Assembly: GCA_017654935.2 (NCBI GenBank)
Contig: CM065700.1
Coordinates: 43,697,199 to 43,761,198, forward strand
Length of the DNA stretch: 64,000 nt
Source of the DNA: Phymorhynchus buccinoides
Lineage: Eukaryota; Mollusca; Gastropoda; Neogastropoda; Raphitomidae
Direction: 5' to 3'
Shown here: positions 44,188 through 55,414 of the stretch, piece after piece
Layout of the letters: each line of letters starts with the position of its first letter
How positions within the stretch are numbered: position 1 is the first letter of the stretch
The notes under the pieces: generated by a model
What the model saw: the letters and a program-made list of their open reading frames with translations, nothing else
Told to the model about the DNA's origin: nothing
Database searches by the model: none
Program-made: the position numbers and the translations under genes

Positions 44188-45124
44188 AAAATGAGAGCAA
44201 GCACGGGAAAAGAAAGAAAGAAGAAAGTAAGAAAGAAGAAAGAAAGCAAGAAAGAAGGCAAAAAGAAAGAAAGAAAGAAAGAAAGAAGAAAGAAAAAAAG
44301 AAAGAAAGAAAGAAGAAAGAAGAGAAAGAAAGAAAGAAAGAAAAGAAAAGAAAGAAAGAAAAAAGAGAAGCAAGAGAGAAAGAAAGAAAGAAAGAAAGAA
44401 AGCAGAAGAAGGAGAAGAAGAAAGAAGAAAGAAAGAAAGAAAGCAAGAAAGAGAGCAAGCAAGGAAGAAAGAAGAAAGAAGAAAGAAAGAAAGCAAGAGA
44501 AGCAAGAAAGAAAGAAAGAAAAGAAAGAAAGAAAGAAAGAAAGAAAGCAAGCAAGAAAGAAAGAAAGAAAGAAAGAAAGAAAAAGCAAGAAAGAGCAAGC
44601 AAGGAAGAAAGAAAGAAAGAAAGAAAGAGAGCAAGCAAGAAAGCAAGAAAGAAAACAAGAAAGAAAGAAAGAAAGAAAAAAAGAAAGAAGAAAGAAAAAA
44701 ACAAATGAAAGAAAGAAAGAAAGAAATCTCAAAGAGGCTAACTTTAGGTGAGGGGGGTGGGGGTGGGGGTTGATTGTTACTGCCCAAAGTACATGAATGA
44801 AATTCACAACAACTCATGGTATGGAGTCGGCAGGATTATGCACAGAAATTTATCATCTCCGTCCATTTCCTTTGGTTTGAAAAAAAAGGAAAGAAAGAAA
44901 GAGAGAGATTATGGTAAGGGGTGGGGTGATTTTTGCAGCTAAAGGAACACATTACCACTCATACTTCTACTCTTTCGTCTTTGTCCACAGCCACTTCAAA
45001 ACAAATAACAGGTAAATTCTCTGCCTTCTTTCAAGTCTTCTCTCAAAACCACTTTATTTTGATCCTAATTTGTGTCCTTCCATTTCTACTGACCTTCCCT
45101 CTTCTGTGTGTGTGTGTGTGTGTG

Positions 45125-45175
<51 letters not shown>

Positions 45176-46553
45176 GTGTTGTGTGTTGCGTGCATGCATG
45201 TGGGTGTGGGGGTGTGCGTGTGCGTGCGTGTGTGTGTGTTTGTGTGCGCATGTGGTGTTCTTGCTTAAGTGATCTCTTTTTTGTCGATTATTTATACTAT
45301 TTATTATTACCATTCTTATTATTATGTATCTTATTATTTTATAAGCGCTTAGGGCTTTTTAAGAGTAAGCGCAAGGAAATGCTCATTATTATTATTATTA
45401 ATATTATAAATAAGATCCACAAGTAATCAATAATAAACAGGTAAAGGGTGGGATGATTTTTGCTCAGCAAGATATTTGGCATAAAATTACCATTATATAT
45501 ATAGCATTCAAAACAATGGAAAAAACCCACAAGTGGGACGACTGTGGTGTAAATTTAAATGTCATTAGTTATGCAAATATTTCGGGCTACTGCCCTTTGA
45601 CCATGCCTGTCTCCTTCTGCCAGAAAGAGTCACATTTAAAATACATGTAGAATGATTAAAATTCACAGATATTAAAAAACTAGAAGAAATTAAAAGCAAG
45701 GGTAGGGTGAGTTAGTGCCGAGCTGATGAGACTCCCTAGAGTCGAAACAGCTGTCCTCGGCTGGGTTCTGCCATTGCCTCCCTAATAAGGAGGAAAAACT
45801 AAGCTAGCACTCTTTGTTTTTTTTTTTAGAACATAGATCAAGATACCAAATTAGCATATATAACTGGTTTTTGGTTTTAATGTTTGTTTCAAAGACATAG
45901 GGACACATATGTTTTAAACAATTTTCCGGTAAAGGTCCGCCTGCATTTCTCGGTTAATTCCATTTTCCCGTTTTTGCCTTTCTTACCAAACATAAAGCTG
46001 TATTTTATGAACCTATTTAGCTAATAACCTGTTTGGAATACTAACCCTTATAATCCCTAACCCTAGGCCATTATCTAATAGGACCCCCCCCTATGTATTG
46101 CAGTACACAGCGCCATTTGTCACAGTCGTGGTTCATTGCGTTTTCCCGTCTTATAGGGGGGGGGGGGGGGGGGGGGGGGGGGGGTGTAGTTAGGTTTAGG
46201 TAGGGATAGGGTTAGTATTCCAAAAAGGTTATTTAGCTAAAAAGGTTAATAAAATACAACTTTATGTTTGGTAAGAAAGGCAAAAACGGAAAATTGCAAT
46301 TAACCGAGAAATGCAGGGGGGGGGGGGGGGGGGGGGGGGACACATCTTTACCTTCACCCCAATTTTCCTATATATATATATATATATACCTCTATTCTTG
46401 GTGCCATTTTTGATTTTAAAGAAAGACAGCAAAATGAAATAAATAAAAAGACTTACGGTAAGGGGTGGGCTGGTTCTTGCTGAGGTAAACATCTCGCACG
46501 GATGGATACCACCCATACGTCTGCTCCTTGTTCATCTTCTTCGTCGGCCTCAT
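39249..46553 (-). CDS. uncharacterised 508-aa protein, four coding exons (right, inverted copy)
   Basis: Exons on the minus strand are 46553-46457, 43949-43594, 42090-41258 and 39489-39249. They have the same lengths (97, 356, 833, 241), phases and splice sites as the + strand copy at 7589-14811. The encoded protein appears identical in every exon compared. Introns differ by indels, repeat number and SNPs. If the inversion is an assembly duplicate this is the other allele of one gene; if real it is a second intact gene. Function unknown, as for the first copy. Confidence 0.85.
39514..39794. mobile_element. TTAA-flanked MITE next to exon 4 acceptor, mirror of 14055-14546
   Basis: A single, complete element of about 280 bp. 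The left-arm counterpart carries an additional partial copy. Confidence 0.75.
40515..40705. mobile_element. MITE, TACCGTA-type, mirror of 13139-13339
   Basis: TACCGTATTTTCCGGACTAT to AAAATTACGGTA, better preserved at its outer end than the left copy. Confidence 0.8.
40790..41239 (-). mobile_element. SINE-like element, mirror of 12646-13054, with satellite-derived insert
   Basis: Flanked by CACAGACACT on both sides (40780-40789, 41240-41249). About 40 bp longer than the left copy because it holds a fuller piece of the 71-bp satellite unit (GTGTGTAATGTGCACACTC and ACTTCCAGA) at about 40848-40884. Confidence 0.85.
42222..42760. repeat. 71-bp tandem repeat, 8 units, mirror array
   Basis: GGATTGCGCATGAGTTTCC recurs every 71-73 bp from about 42226 to 42735. 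One unit more than the left arm, with some units altered (TTACGCATGGG near 42590). Confidence 0.9.
44157..44727. repeat. (GAAA)n microsatellite, mirror of 9371-9827
   Basis: Longer and differently interrupted than the left copy. Lys/Glu/Arg and Phe/Leu/Ser open frames through it are artefacts. Confidence 0.95.
45104..45252. repeat. (GT)n microsatellite, mirror of 8880-9004
   Basis: GT run with TTGT and GCATGCATG interruptions not present in the left arm. Confidence 0.95.
45919..46369. mobile_element. fold-back element, mirror of 7770-8220
   Basis: Same arms; central poly-G runs differ in length. Confidence 0.75.
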
Positions 46554-46660
46554 GATTACCGTTTTCTCTCTTCAGTTACTGTGAAGAGCAGCCCTCTGCA
46601 ATCACACACAACGCAAAACTATAAAGCAAAACTGCCATTATTTTCTTTGCATATTTTTTC

Positions 46661-46791
46661 GGCTATATCCACATTTTCGCCCTTAACTGGCTTAAGGGAG
46701 ATCATTTGATGACAGAAAAGAGCAAAACAGGTGGCTAGCTCTTTCCATCATCAGATTATCTCCTCTTACGGGCGAAAATGTGGATTTTGCC
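46661..46791. mobile_element. hairpin MITE, mirror of 7351-7483
   Basis: ATCCACATTTTCGCCC and its complement at both ends. Confidence 0.75.
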
Positions 46792-46942
46792 TATTTTTCA
46801 CACAAACGTGCAGTGCCTAAATGATTTCACACACACTGACAGGACGTCCTACATTGTACACACACAATGCGACATGCACAGTGACACACACATCCATACA
46901 CAGAATCTATGCCACAGTATGTCTACATAATGACACAAACAC

Positions 46943-47047
46943 ATCAGGTCAGGTCAGGTCAGGTCAAATAGGACAGCTAGGCCTTGCGGCCTCTCAAGTG
47001 TCTTCTCAAATTAGATTTATTTTGTGCTCGGTTGGCACAGCTGTGAC
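46943..47047 (-). mobile_element. LINE 3'-end fragment, mirror of 7095-7198
   Basis: Four GGTCA units then GCCTTGCGGCCTCTC and GGCACAGCTGTGAC. Confidence 0.7.
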
Positions 47048-47167
47048 ATTTATTTATAATTTGGAACACACACACACATGTATACACGTGCGCGCACACA
47101 TACACACACAAAGGGTAGATGATTGAGAGGAAGTCTAATCTAAACTTATAAGATCTTTAACAATATT

Positions 47168-48061
47168 TTTTTTTTTTTTTTTTTCTTTTTTTTTGGCTGT
47201 CCCATCTTCTGGTCCCGTACAGTGGCGTTGCTCCCACGCCGCTCATTCCGAATCCCAATTCGCAGCCACACCCGGTTTGTTATTAGGTCGCAGAATCCGA
47301 GACCAGCAGTCCAAGGGGGAGCGAATCTATGTTACTTTTTTTTTGTTAGGCCGTCAGGAGGCAACCAACCGAGGAGACACTGCACTTCTGCTGAGTCACT
47401 TCGGTGGAGTTCAGTGGAGCCTGTTCTGAGCGGACAGCACTTACTAAGCCCCCCTACTGACGACACTATTCTCTTAGTCGCGGAGCCAACGTGAGTGAGT
47501 GTCCTCCTCCGAGGGCGCCACCACGACCGTCCACCGACAGCTCCCAGAACACACTGATCCCAATGACTTTGACCCGAACGCACCAAGGCATAGACTGGAT
47601 TGGAAATTGAAACTGAGGTCACCATGAGACTGAGAGCAGGGCATGCAAAGCCACAGAATTTGAGATATTTTTTTTAAATTTGATGATTGATGGAAAATGA
47701 GGCTGATGATAACGATGATGATGATGATGCTATGGAGTTCCGTATCGGTCCTGAGACTATGTGACAGGGCTGTATTCTACGCTTCCTTTCATAATGATAT
47801 CCAGGCGTTAACCAGGCCCGAGAACTACAGACACCTGCAGTGTTGGTCATGTAATTAGAGCAACACTCTCTCAGAATACGCATCCGTTAAGCGGATGAAA
47901 CTCGACTGTGTGGTTTCAGTCTTCCCATTGAGCCCATAGCCACTCACTCTGGGTAGGAGTCGGTCCAGGAACGAAAAAAAACCCCTCGCCTCTGATGGGA
48001 TTCGAACCCAAGACCTCCCAGCCAGTAGTCCGCGACGCTAGCCACTACACCACGGCGGCTG
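47168..48061 (-). mobile_element. composite tRNA-headed retroelement, mirror copy
   Basis: Same head, second body and poly-A (seen as poly-T at 47168-47194). The 3' flank CTTTAACAATATT is present at 47155-47167. At the 5' end the expected duplication is absent and GAAACAAAAAACACC follows instead. Homology between the two arms ends here. Confidence 0.8.
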
Positions 48062-48159
48062 AAACAAAAAACACCTTAGGTTACAGTATTTTACTAACCA
48101 CACGGCGATACTTTTTCCCCAGATGAGACTCCTGCGTCTTACACTGTAATATGACTAAC

Positions 48160-49075
48160 AAGGTACAGTGGAACCTCCTTATAAGACTTCCTCCCACATA
48201 AGACCTACTTCTCTGAGACACATTGCCCTTCTTTGTAAGTACAGTGGAGCCTCCCTTATAAGACTCCCTCCCACATAAGACCTACTTCTGAAGACATTGC
48301 CCTTCTTTGTAAGTACAGTGGAACCTCCCTTATAAGACTCCCTCCCATATAAGACCTACTTCTCTGAGACACTGCCCTTCTTTGTAAGTACAGTGGAACC
48401 TCCCTTATTAACGACTCCCTCCCACATAAGGACCTACTTCTCTGAGACACTGCCCTTCTTTGTAAGTACAGTGAAACCTCCCTTATAAGACTCCCTCCAA
48501 CATAAGACCTACTTCTCTGAGACATTGCCCTTCTTTGTAAGTACAGTTTTTAAATTACCTCCCTTATAAGACTCCCTCCATATAAGACCTACTTCTCTGA
48601 GACACTGCCCTTCTTTGTAAGTACAGTGGGAACCTCCCTTATAAGACCTCCCATTATAAGGACCCCTCCCATATAAGACCTACTTCTCTGAGACACTGCC
48701 CTTCTTTGTAAGTACAGTGGAATCCTCACTTATAAGACCTCCATTATAAGACTCCCTCCCACATAAGACCTACTTCTCAGAGACTCTGCCCTTCTTTGTA
48801 AGTATTAAAATTACCCCCCTTATAAGACCCCTCCCTTATAAGACCCCTCATTTAGGATGATTTTTGATGGTCTTATAAGGGAGGTTCCACTGTATTAAAA
48901 TTACCTCCCAGATAAGACCCCCGTCCCTTATAAGATTTCATTTTGGATGATTTTGAAGGTCTTATAAGGGAGGTTCCACTGTATTAAATTACCTCCCTCA
49001 TAAGACCCCTCCCTCATAAGACCTCATTTTGGATGATTTTTGAAGGTCTTTATAAGGGAGGTTCCACTGTAGTGA
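48160..49075. repeat. tandem array derived from the CAGTGGAACCTCC MITE
   Basis: About eight head-to-tail units of roughly 76 bp (CAGTGGAACCTCCCTTATAA, ACATAAGACCTACTTCTC, CTGCCCTTCTTTGTAAG) are followed by three copies of the opposite end (TTATAAGGGAGGTTCCACTG). In effect one half-element is amplified in each direction. Confidence 0.88.
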
Positions 49076-49089
49076 AGAAAATATAAAAG

Positions 49090-49513
49090 CCGGAGCCGCT
49101 GTAGCTCAGTTGGCAAGTCTAAGTCACTAGCTCGTAATCCTTCAGGTTTGCGAGTGCACGGGTTCAAACCCAGCTCGGTTCAAAGTGGTGTGTCCTTCAA
49201 GGAAAGGCACTTTACTCCTATTTTCCTCACTCCACCCAGGTGTAAATGGGTACCTGACGTCAGTTGGGGGGAAAAGTCCTTCGGATGAGACTTTTCAAAA
49301 ACCGAGGTCCCGTGTGCGAACGCATGCACAAGATCTTGCACACACGTTAAAGCCCATCCCAATATTCGGTACGAGTAGGCCGTGTGTGCCGGTGGGATGG
49401 ATGACACGAATTCACATAGCACGCATCCTGTGACCGCTATTAATGGTCTGAATGAAGACCGGTGAGCGCATGGGCAGGATAAACATCCCCAACTGGAAGA
49501 AGAAGAAGAAGAA
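49090..49513 (+). mobile_element. tRNA-derived SINE with (GAA)n tail
   Basis: The head GCTGTAGCTCAGTTGGCAAG (A-box) and GGGTTCAAACCC (B-box) is tRNA-like. The body has GGCACTTTACTCCTATTTTC, CACCCAGGTGTAAATGGGTA and GTCCTTCGGATGAGAC, a conserved SINE central domain partly shared with 26213-26630. Ends GAAGAAGAAGAAG. Not a functional tRNA. Confidence 0.82.
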
Positions 49514-51270
49514 AAGCAAGATCTGAATTGTGTGTGAAATTTGGGTGGGTGCGCCTTACATTCAGAAAAATATGCTACACATGTAGCACACAGTTAGTGC
49601 ATTCGCATCGCAATGATTTTGAATTATTAAAAAAAAAACCTCACAAATCTCTCCAGCCATACACACAAACAAAATATTACATAAACAAAAAGAGAAATGA
49701 AAGAAGGATTACAGGTTTTTACTTCAGGTTTAGACATGGGGAAGTGGTAGATCAGACTTTTTTTTATATAGACTTTATATAAAAAAACTCTCTCCGCAAT
49801 AGTTTCACTTCCAAACCACTACAAACGCAAAGAAGAGAACCAAAGTGTGGTCTAAGGGAGCGAAGCGAGTTTAGAATTGACCAAAGTGTGGTGTGCACAC
49901 ATATTTACTTCCCTTGAAACAAATTCATCAAATTGACAGCTTTATATTAATTCCGCACATTATGTGGGTGGAACGACTTGAATGAGTTGAAAACATGACT
50001 CAAAGTAATGTGCACCTGAGTTCACTGTAAGTTGGAATTAAAATAAATCGGGAAAAAACCAGTGCAACCAATTCCTGCCTGAATAATAACATAAAATGGG
50101 GTGGGGAAAATGTACTCAGCAGGTTTTCTAAGAGAGGATAGCCTGCTTAACCCTATGCCTCCCGATCAATCGAACCGAGAATCGATCCTATTGCATAAGA
50201 GAAGGGGAGTAACTCCGAACGTCACACCAAATCTTTTATCTAAAAAAATCACCCAGAATAAAGTCAAACTCACATTTCATTTCTGAAAGATGCATATTGA
50301 ATAGCAATGATGATATTTTCATTCCAAAGCTAACACAATGTCACACAACAAACCATGAATTAGAATAAAGAAAAAATCTGTAATGGCGCTCCGAGCATCA
50401 CGCCGAGTCAATACTGCACACGTCACGTGGAAAGAAGAAATAAATTTGGGGTCACTTCGAAAAATCCGTTCAAAAAGACTATTGGGTGCTTTCCCTTGCT
50501 GTAAAAAAGACCAAAAAACGGAATCAGTGAGTGTCAGGAACAAGAAGAACTAACCTAGTATATTGGAATTGTGGGTAGGGAAACAAGGAAAGTCGAAAGT
50601 GAAGTGAACAGTACTAGACCTGGTATTCAGCGGGTGCAATCGGCGTTTACGCGAGCCAGGGAAGGAAAAAAATTCGGGGCGGATTTGGCGTCTGCAATTA
50701 TGAGAGGGTTGAAAATAACTGTTTTTGTTTTCTTAACTCTGAACTCTGAAACATTTTAAGAAAAAATCGTAAGGCCACCGGGCCTGTATACAAGGGTACA
50801 TGTTGGTAATGCGAAATAAAAATACATACATAGAAAGCAACGAAAAGGGGAAGTAATTTACTTCTAAAGAAACAACAAGCAATTAATCACAAGGGAAGTA
50901 ATTTGAATTCAGGAGAAAACACCAAACCAATATAAAACGAAGTGTTTTTGCTGTTACTTGCAATCAGTAAGAGAAGAGAACAAATTTAGTCAATCATAAG
51001 TTCATTTCTAGTTTTCAGCGCATAAAATATAAACATTGCCAAATTTCTTATTATAAAAAGGTATTATCAGTTTGCAAGACATGAACAAGACACTCCCTAT
51101 CTAAATATGAATACTAACATGACAGATATTTTTTGTGCGCAAACATACATACTTTGGACATTCAAACTGTTATTTTTTTAAAGAGCGCTTGAAGCTGCTC
51201 TGTGAGAGTACACTAATAGCCACATTAGAAAACGTCTTACTTTACCTTACTCTTTACGTCTTACTCGCCT
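49514..51270. other. intergenic, no gene seen
   Basis: Includes a MITE scrap (GGGTGCGCCTTACATTCAG near 49545-49575) and otherwise unique AT-rich DNA. A 62-codon frame at 50571-50759 has no motif or splice support. Confidence 0.5.
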
Positions 51271-51274
51271 TGGC

Positions 51275-51432
51275 TTAAAAGACCCCCCCCACGTCACGTG
51301 TCGAAATCACACGGGTTTTCAGTGTTTTCTTTCCCCTCCCATCTTATAGCTGGTAAGAAATCTTAAGAAATCTTCCATCGCCCCTCCAGCATAAGAGGGA
51401 ATGTGACACGTGACATGGGGGGGTGTCTTTAA
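51275..51432. mobile_element. MITE (TTAAAGACCC ... CACGTGTC ends)
   Basis: TTAAAAGACCC and CACGTCACGTGTCGAAATCA face TGTGACACGTGACATG and GTCTTTAA. Inside is GGTAAGAAATCTTAAGAAAT. Related copies lie in both arms of the 58276 palindrome (about 53188-53330, 53580-53713, 63004-63140, 63285-63530). Confidence 0.75.
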
Positions 51433-51469
51433 GACTTTGTCATGTCAGACCCATTGACACATAGGCTGA

Positions 51470-51815
51470 AGAACACCAAGGCTACATAAAAATTTTGCTA
51501 TGCTATGCATATGTTTGCTATGATGCTATGCATAGTTTATGTGGGGATTGTTTTTAGCCATGACAAGCTCCTAGCATAACATCACCAGTCAACACACCCG
51601 GAAATCCCCCCTGAAGACGGAGCGTGTAGGCTGCCCACACGTGGCGGGGGGTAATCAAAAACGGTCACATACGTAATGTTCTCATCCCTAGCTGATTCAT
51701 TTTGTACCATAGTGTTCAAGTGAGTATAACAGATGTCGTAAGGAATAGTCGGCTTGCTTCGGGGCTGTTTCCGATGGTCCCTGGAGTCTTTTGGTTTAGT
51801 CTTTTAGCCAGGGTA
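51470..51815 (+). repeat. dispersed repeat family R1, copy 2
   Basis: Longest copy in the window: GAACACCAAGGCTACATAAA, GTGGGGATTGTTTTTAGCC, AACATCACCAGTC, GGGTAATCAAAAACGGTCAC, CCCTGGAGTCTTTT. Confidence 0.65.
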
Positions 51816-51945
51816 TATCAATAACAACAACAACAGAACATTTTACAATGACTTCATCACAACCATAATTTGACATATGTCTAATATCATTGCTGGTGAA
51901 CAGACATTAAAAAAACCCCACTGAACTAAACTGAACTGAACTTCT

Positions 51946-51966
51946 TCTTTTTTCTTTTTTTTTTTT

Positions 51967-52001
<35 letters not shown>

Positions 52002-52075
52002 TTTTTTTTTTTTTTTTTTTTTTTTTTTTGTTTTTTTTTTTTTTTTTTTTTTTTTTTATTTTTTTTTTTTTCTTC
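51946..52075. repeat. ~130-bp poly-T tract
   Basis: Nearly pure T with single G, C or A interruptions, followed by CTTCTTCTTCTT and a minus-strand SINE-like element. May be the tail of that insertion, or inflated by homopolymer error. Confidence 0.9.
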
Positions 52076-52470
52076 TTCTTCTTGTGGTTATTCGATCGCT
52101 CAGACAGTTTCCACCCTCCTTCGTCCTAGACGTTTCGCAGATGCGAGTCATGCTGACGTTTAAGCGCCTGCTGACGTTAAGCGCCTATAACTAAGAAATA
52201 GTTAGGCCTAGCATGTCCGTCTTCAGCTAGAGAAACTCTTTGTAAGAGTTTCTAGAACAGTGGCGGCAGGAGAATGCACCAGTTAAAGGCAGAAATATGG
52301 TAGATGACAGTAAGTAAAGCAAAAAGGAAAAGGCAGATCAAAAAGAAGAGAGTGGACAGAAGTAGAGGAGGAAGTTACCAGTACAAATAACTTTCCTTCC
52401 AGAAGTTGGAGGGGGGGGAAACTATTTGTAAAAACAAAACAAAAACAGTATCCCTGTGGGGAAAGAACTT
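52070..52470 (-). mobile_element. variant SINE-like element, minus strand
   Basis: Third member of the variant family at 16767-17108: ATGCTGACGTTAAGCGCC-type 3' half, AGAAACTCTTTGTAAGAG, AAAGGAAAAGGCAG, then a TTCCAGAAGTTGG end. Confidence 0.6.
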
Positions 52471-52780
52471 GATTTAAAATGCTTCCTTTCTCATTTTACA
52501 CAAAACACACAAGAAAACCGTAGATCATGAAACAAACACACAGAACACAACACGCAGCGGAAATCAAATCAAAAAACCGACACTACACACGAGAGTAAGA
52601 CGTAGAACGTTAGCATTCATAACGCATTCCACAAAAAATATCCATACAAGCAAACACAGAAACACGTATGACATAAATGCATACAGCAGAAACAGACCTA
52701 AAGGCACGAGAGAGATGAGACGAGAGTGGGGCCTCATGACGGGGGGGAACAGGTGGGTTTTGAGAAACGGATCCACTTAC

Positions 52781-53031
52781 CCATGATGTCATGGGTAACG
52801 GAACATTTCCTCTCAGACTAACATAGTGTTGCTGTTACTATGACTCTTGGTACGGCGGGAAAGAAGGTTCAAGGTCACGGATTGAGTAAGTTTATGTCGT
52901 GGGATCCACAGTGTATCCGCTCCAATTCAGATGAAATGTTATAGGGTCACATCACTCTCGGTGGCAAAACTCTTCTGGATGCCTATCGGGACAATCCAGT
53001 CTGTCCTCGGGAGAAACAGTTTCTTCTACGT
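52781..53031 (-). CDS. HYR-like exon 2, left-arm copy (damaged)
   Basis: Minus-strand counterpart of 63698-63955. The acceptor AACAG|ACG and donor GG|GTAAGT are both intact here, but the reading frame is broken by indels relative to the other copy. It keeps a Cys codon near the 3' end (GAGAGGAAATGTTCC) that HYR domains usually have and that the right-arm copy lacks. Confidence 0.55.
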
Positions 53032-53187
53032 CTGTTAATCAACAAATGAAGAATTATTGAGATCAACCTGCATGCTGCAACCCAACAAAACTACTGTATT
53101 GTTCAGACACAGGGTTTAGGAGGCTTGAAAAGCTGAGAGTTGATTTGGGGGGCAAGACCCCTGAAACTGAAGCCTTTCTTTTGGTAA

Positions 53188-53713
53188 TTTAAGCCTTAAG
53201 ACCCAGCACGTCCACGTGTCAAAATCACTGTTTTCGCGTGTTTTTCCCTCTTATAGCAAGTAAAGACAATCTGAAGAAATCTTCCTAGCTAAGAGGAATG
53301 TGACACTGATGTGGGGGGTCTTTAAAGACCCACCCACCGATGTGGTAATTTTCCCCTCTTGCTCGGACATTTCTCAAGATTTCTACCAGCGAGAGGAGGG
53401 AAAATGGTTCACACAACTGACGTTGCTGTCTTAAAAGCAGTATTAGAAACAGATACGTTTTCGTTCCTATTGTATTCCTTTAAGAGGCAACTCTATACCA
53501 GTTGTTGGTCTTTTTTCTCTTTTTCTTTCCTCAAAAGTGTCATCTGGGCCATCAAAAGGTTGAATCACCTTCAGTTTTTAAAGACCCCCACATCCACGTG
53601 TCCACTTTCAATCCTATGCTAGGAAGATTTCTTTACGATTTCTTACCACTATAAGACGGAAAACATGTGAAAACCATGAATTTTTGACACGTGAATGGTG
53701 GGTCTTTAAGGCT
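53188..53713. mobile_element. two MITE copies (AAAGACCC / CACGTGTCA family)
   Basis: Copies at about 53188-53330 and 53580-53713, each with an outer AAGACCC-CACGT-TGTCA end, the complementary CTTTAA end and a GGAAGATTTC-type centre. Confidence 0.6.
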
Positions 53714-54137
53714 GAAAATAATCCCAATTCTGAAATGTATTCCTACACCCAACGCACATAACAACACAAGGATAGTGTTTGCCAGTACAGGCAACAGCAC
53801 CTCTGGGCTGTTCCCCTTACCGTCCTACACACTTTCACTCCAGTTTCACTTTCACATCTTTCCTAACCATCATTGTGGCCACGGATTCAGCAGACCAATG
53901 ATCAATAGTCCCCCTCCACCCCAGAGTGGCAGAGACAATAACATACACGTGTACATATCTAACCAAGCCCCAATAATGATAATATAAAATATAATAAAAT
54001 TGTACGAGACCTGTAGACTCAATTCTGACACACAGAGATATAATCTTTCCTGACTGATCTAGGCAAGACAAAACAGCACTCCAGATTGTGACATAATCAG
54101 TGACATCATATTGCTCGAGTCAGGCCGGCATGGAAAG

Positions 54138-54437
54138 GGTTAACCCTCTTGCATTTGCATTGTTTACAGACAAAGCTTCTTCCAGTGTTCGGATTCTTTC
54201 TACATTTTCAAGGAAAATCTGTTTCTGAAGAGCACAGAGCGCCATACAGTACTATCGCATCACTGCAAGTGAGAAGCTTCTCCCATTGTTTGTATACCAG
54301 CATACTTACTGCGTGGTGAAAATGCCATCATAGGCGGGCTCAGAGTGGGGCAAAGCTACGGGCGGTTTTGGGCGGCTTAATAACACAGAGGCAACTTCAG
54401 GACGGGCGGTTTTTGGCGCATAAATCAAGAGGGTTAA
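54138..54437. mobile_element. TTAA-flanked element (CCCTCTTG ends)
   Basis: TTAACCCTCTTG at the left, CAAGAGGGTTAA at the right, about 300 bp, no coding frame. The mirror copy is at about 62254-62562. piggyBac-like by site and ends (inference). It abuts another TTAA end (GGAAAGGGTTAA). Confidence 0.75.
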
Positions 54438-54511
54438 ACCTCTGCTCCATGATAATAAGTCAAAGATTCCAAAGCAGCTGACAAAACTCATTCAAACAAA
54501 AAAAATATAAA

Positions 54512-54584
54512 TTACCTTCACTATAATCTCATGGTACAAGGAAAAAGAACCATTAACTCTTGAAACTATAATTCCAACGGTACA
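54512..54584 (-). repeat. echoes of the HYR exon 1 3' end, left arm
   Basis: ACCTTCACTATAATCTCATG and a second, noisier copy; mirror of 62102-62180. Confidence 0.65.
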
Positions 54585-54746
54585 AAAACAAGAGCAAAAG
54601 CCCTTCAAGGCTCACATCGCACAAGGAGTAAAATTGAGACAACAACAAACAAAGATTGAGGCAAGTGTCTAAAGTACAAGATTGCCCAAAAAATTAAGTA
54701 CAAAGAACTATCTTAATGGATCAACAAAAAAAATTATTTAAAAAAA

Positions 54747-54818
54747 GTGCCTTTGGCCGAGAATCGGACCCGGACCATTGCATGAACGAACGACACTCTA
54801 CCCATGAGCTATCGAGGC
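54747..54818 (-). pseudogene. tRNA-like sequence, left arm
   Basis: On the minus strand: A-box TAGCTCATGGGTAGAG, T-arm CCGGG-TCCGATT-CTCGG which pairs, and a T-run just after the 3' end. Only about four acceptor pairs form and the anticodon stem does not close, so it is a degenerate tRNA or tRNA-derived sequence. Confidence 0.5.
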
Positions 54819-55147
54819 TTTCCAGTGTTGATGAGGTTTCTGAACTCATGTTGCCATGTTGAATACTCCTCTAACCACGAAATCTAAAATGCTATCTGTT
54901 TGCTATCTGTTTTACAGTGTTGTTTTAAGTATTTAATTATTCAAATCATTTATTGTTTGAAGCTTTGCATAGACTCCATATGTGTGCAAAGTTTAACGAT
55001 TGTATGCCTTCTAGTTCCAAGTAAAATGCCAATGTTAAAGTTTTGGAGATAACACACACACACGGATAACCACACACATACCACACAACCGACAACTACC
55101 ATACTATGGACACACTTCGTGTTCGTTGAGCCAAAAAGAACCATTAC

Positions 55148-55414
55148 CTTGCACTATAATCTCAATGGTACAAGAAGCATTGTTGCCAGCAAGTCGACGA
55201 AAAAGTATTCCCAGGTCTCGTTTTGGTTACGAGGAAGTCTTTGCGAAGGCCAGCGTCTCTCTTCCAGTTCCAGTTTCGACTATATACTCTGCCCACTACG
55301 CGCCACATTGTCCGTGCCGTTGGGAGAAGACAGGAACTGTGTTCACTTGCATTTGTGGAACTTTGTTTAATGTCAAGGCGCCATTGTAACCGGACACAAC
55401 GGGATCCTCGACAT
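55148..55414 (-). CDS. HYR exon 1, left-arm copy (damaged)
   Basis: Reverse-complement counterpart of 61268-61531. The acceptor has lost its A (CTCCCG instead of CTCCCAG) and indels break the frame (267 nt versus 264). The donor G|GTAATGG remains. Plus-strand open frames over it are antisense artefacts. Confidence 0.6.

Larger units (their letters stand above)
35614..48061. repeat. right arm of large inverted duplication
   Basis: Reverse complement of 6112-18455. It contains the second copy of the 508-aa gene and every repeat of the left arm, with allele-like differences (VNTR 8 versus 7 units, microsatellite lengths, MITE copy number, one silent coding change noticed). Confidence 0.95.

Noticed and set aside
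50571..50759. 62-codon open frame
   Set aside because: No motif, no splice sites and length expected by chance.
52564..52776. Hydrophobic 70-residue frame resembling a membrane segment just after the HYR exon
   Set aside because: It lies past a good GTAAGT donor in presumed intron and in error-prone sequence; the right arm is cut off, so it cannot be cross-checked.
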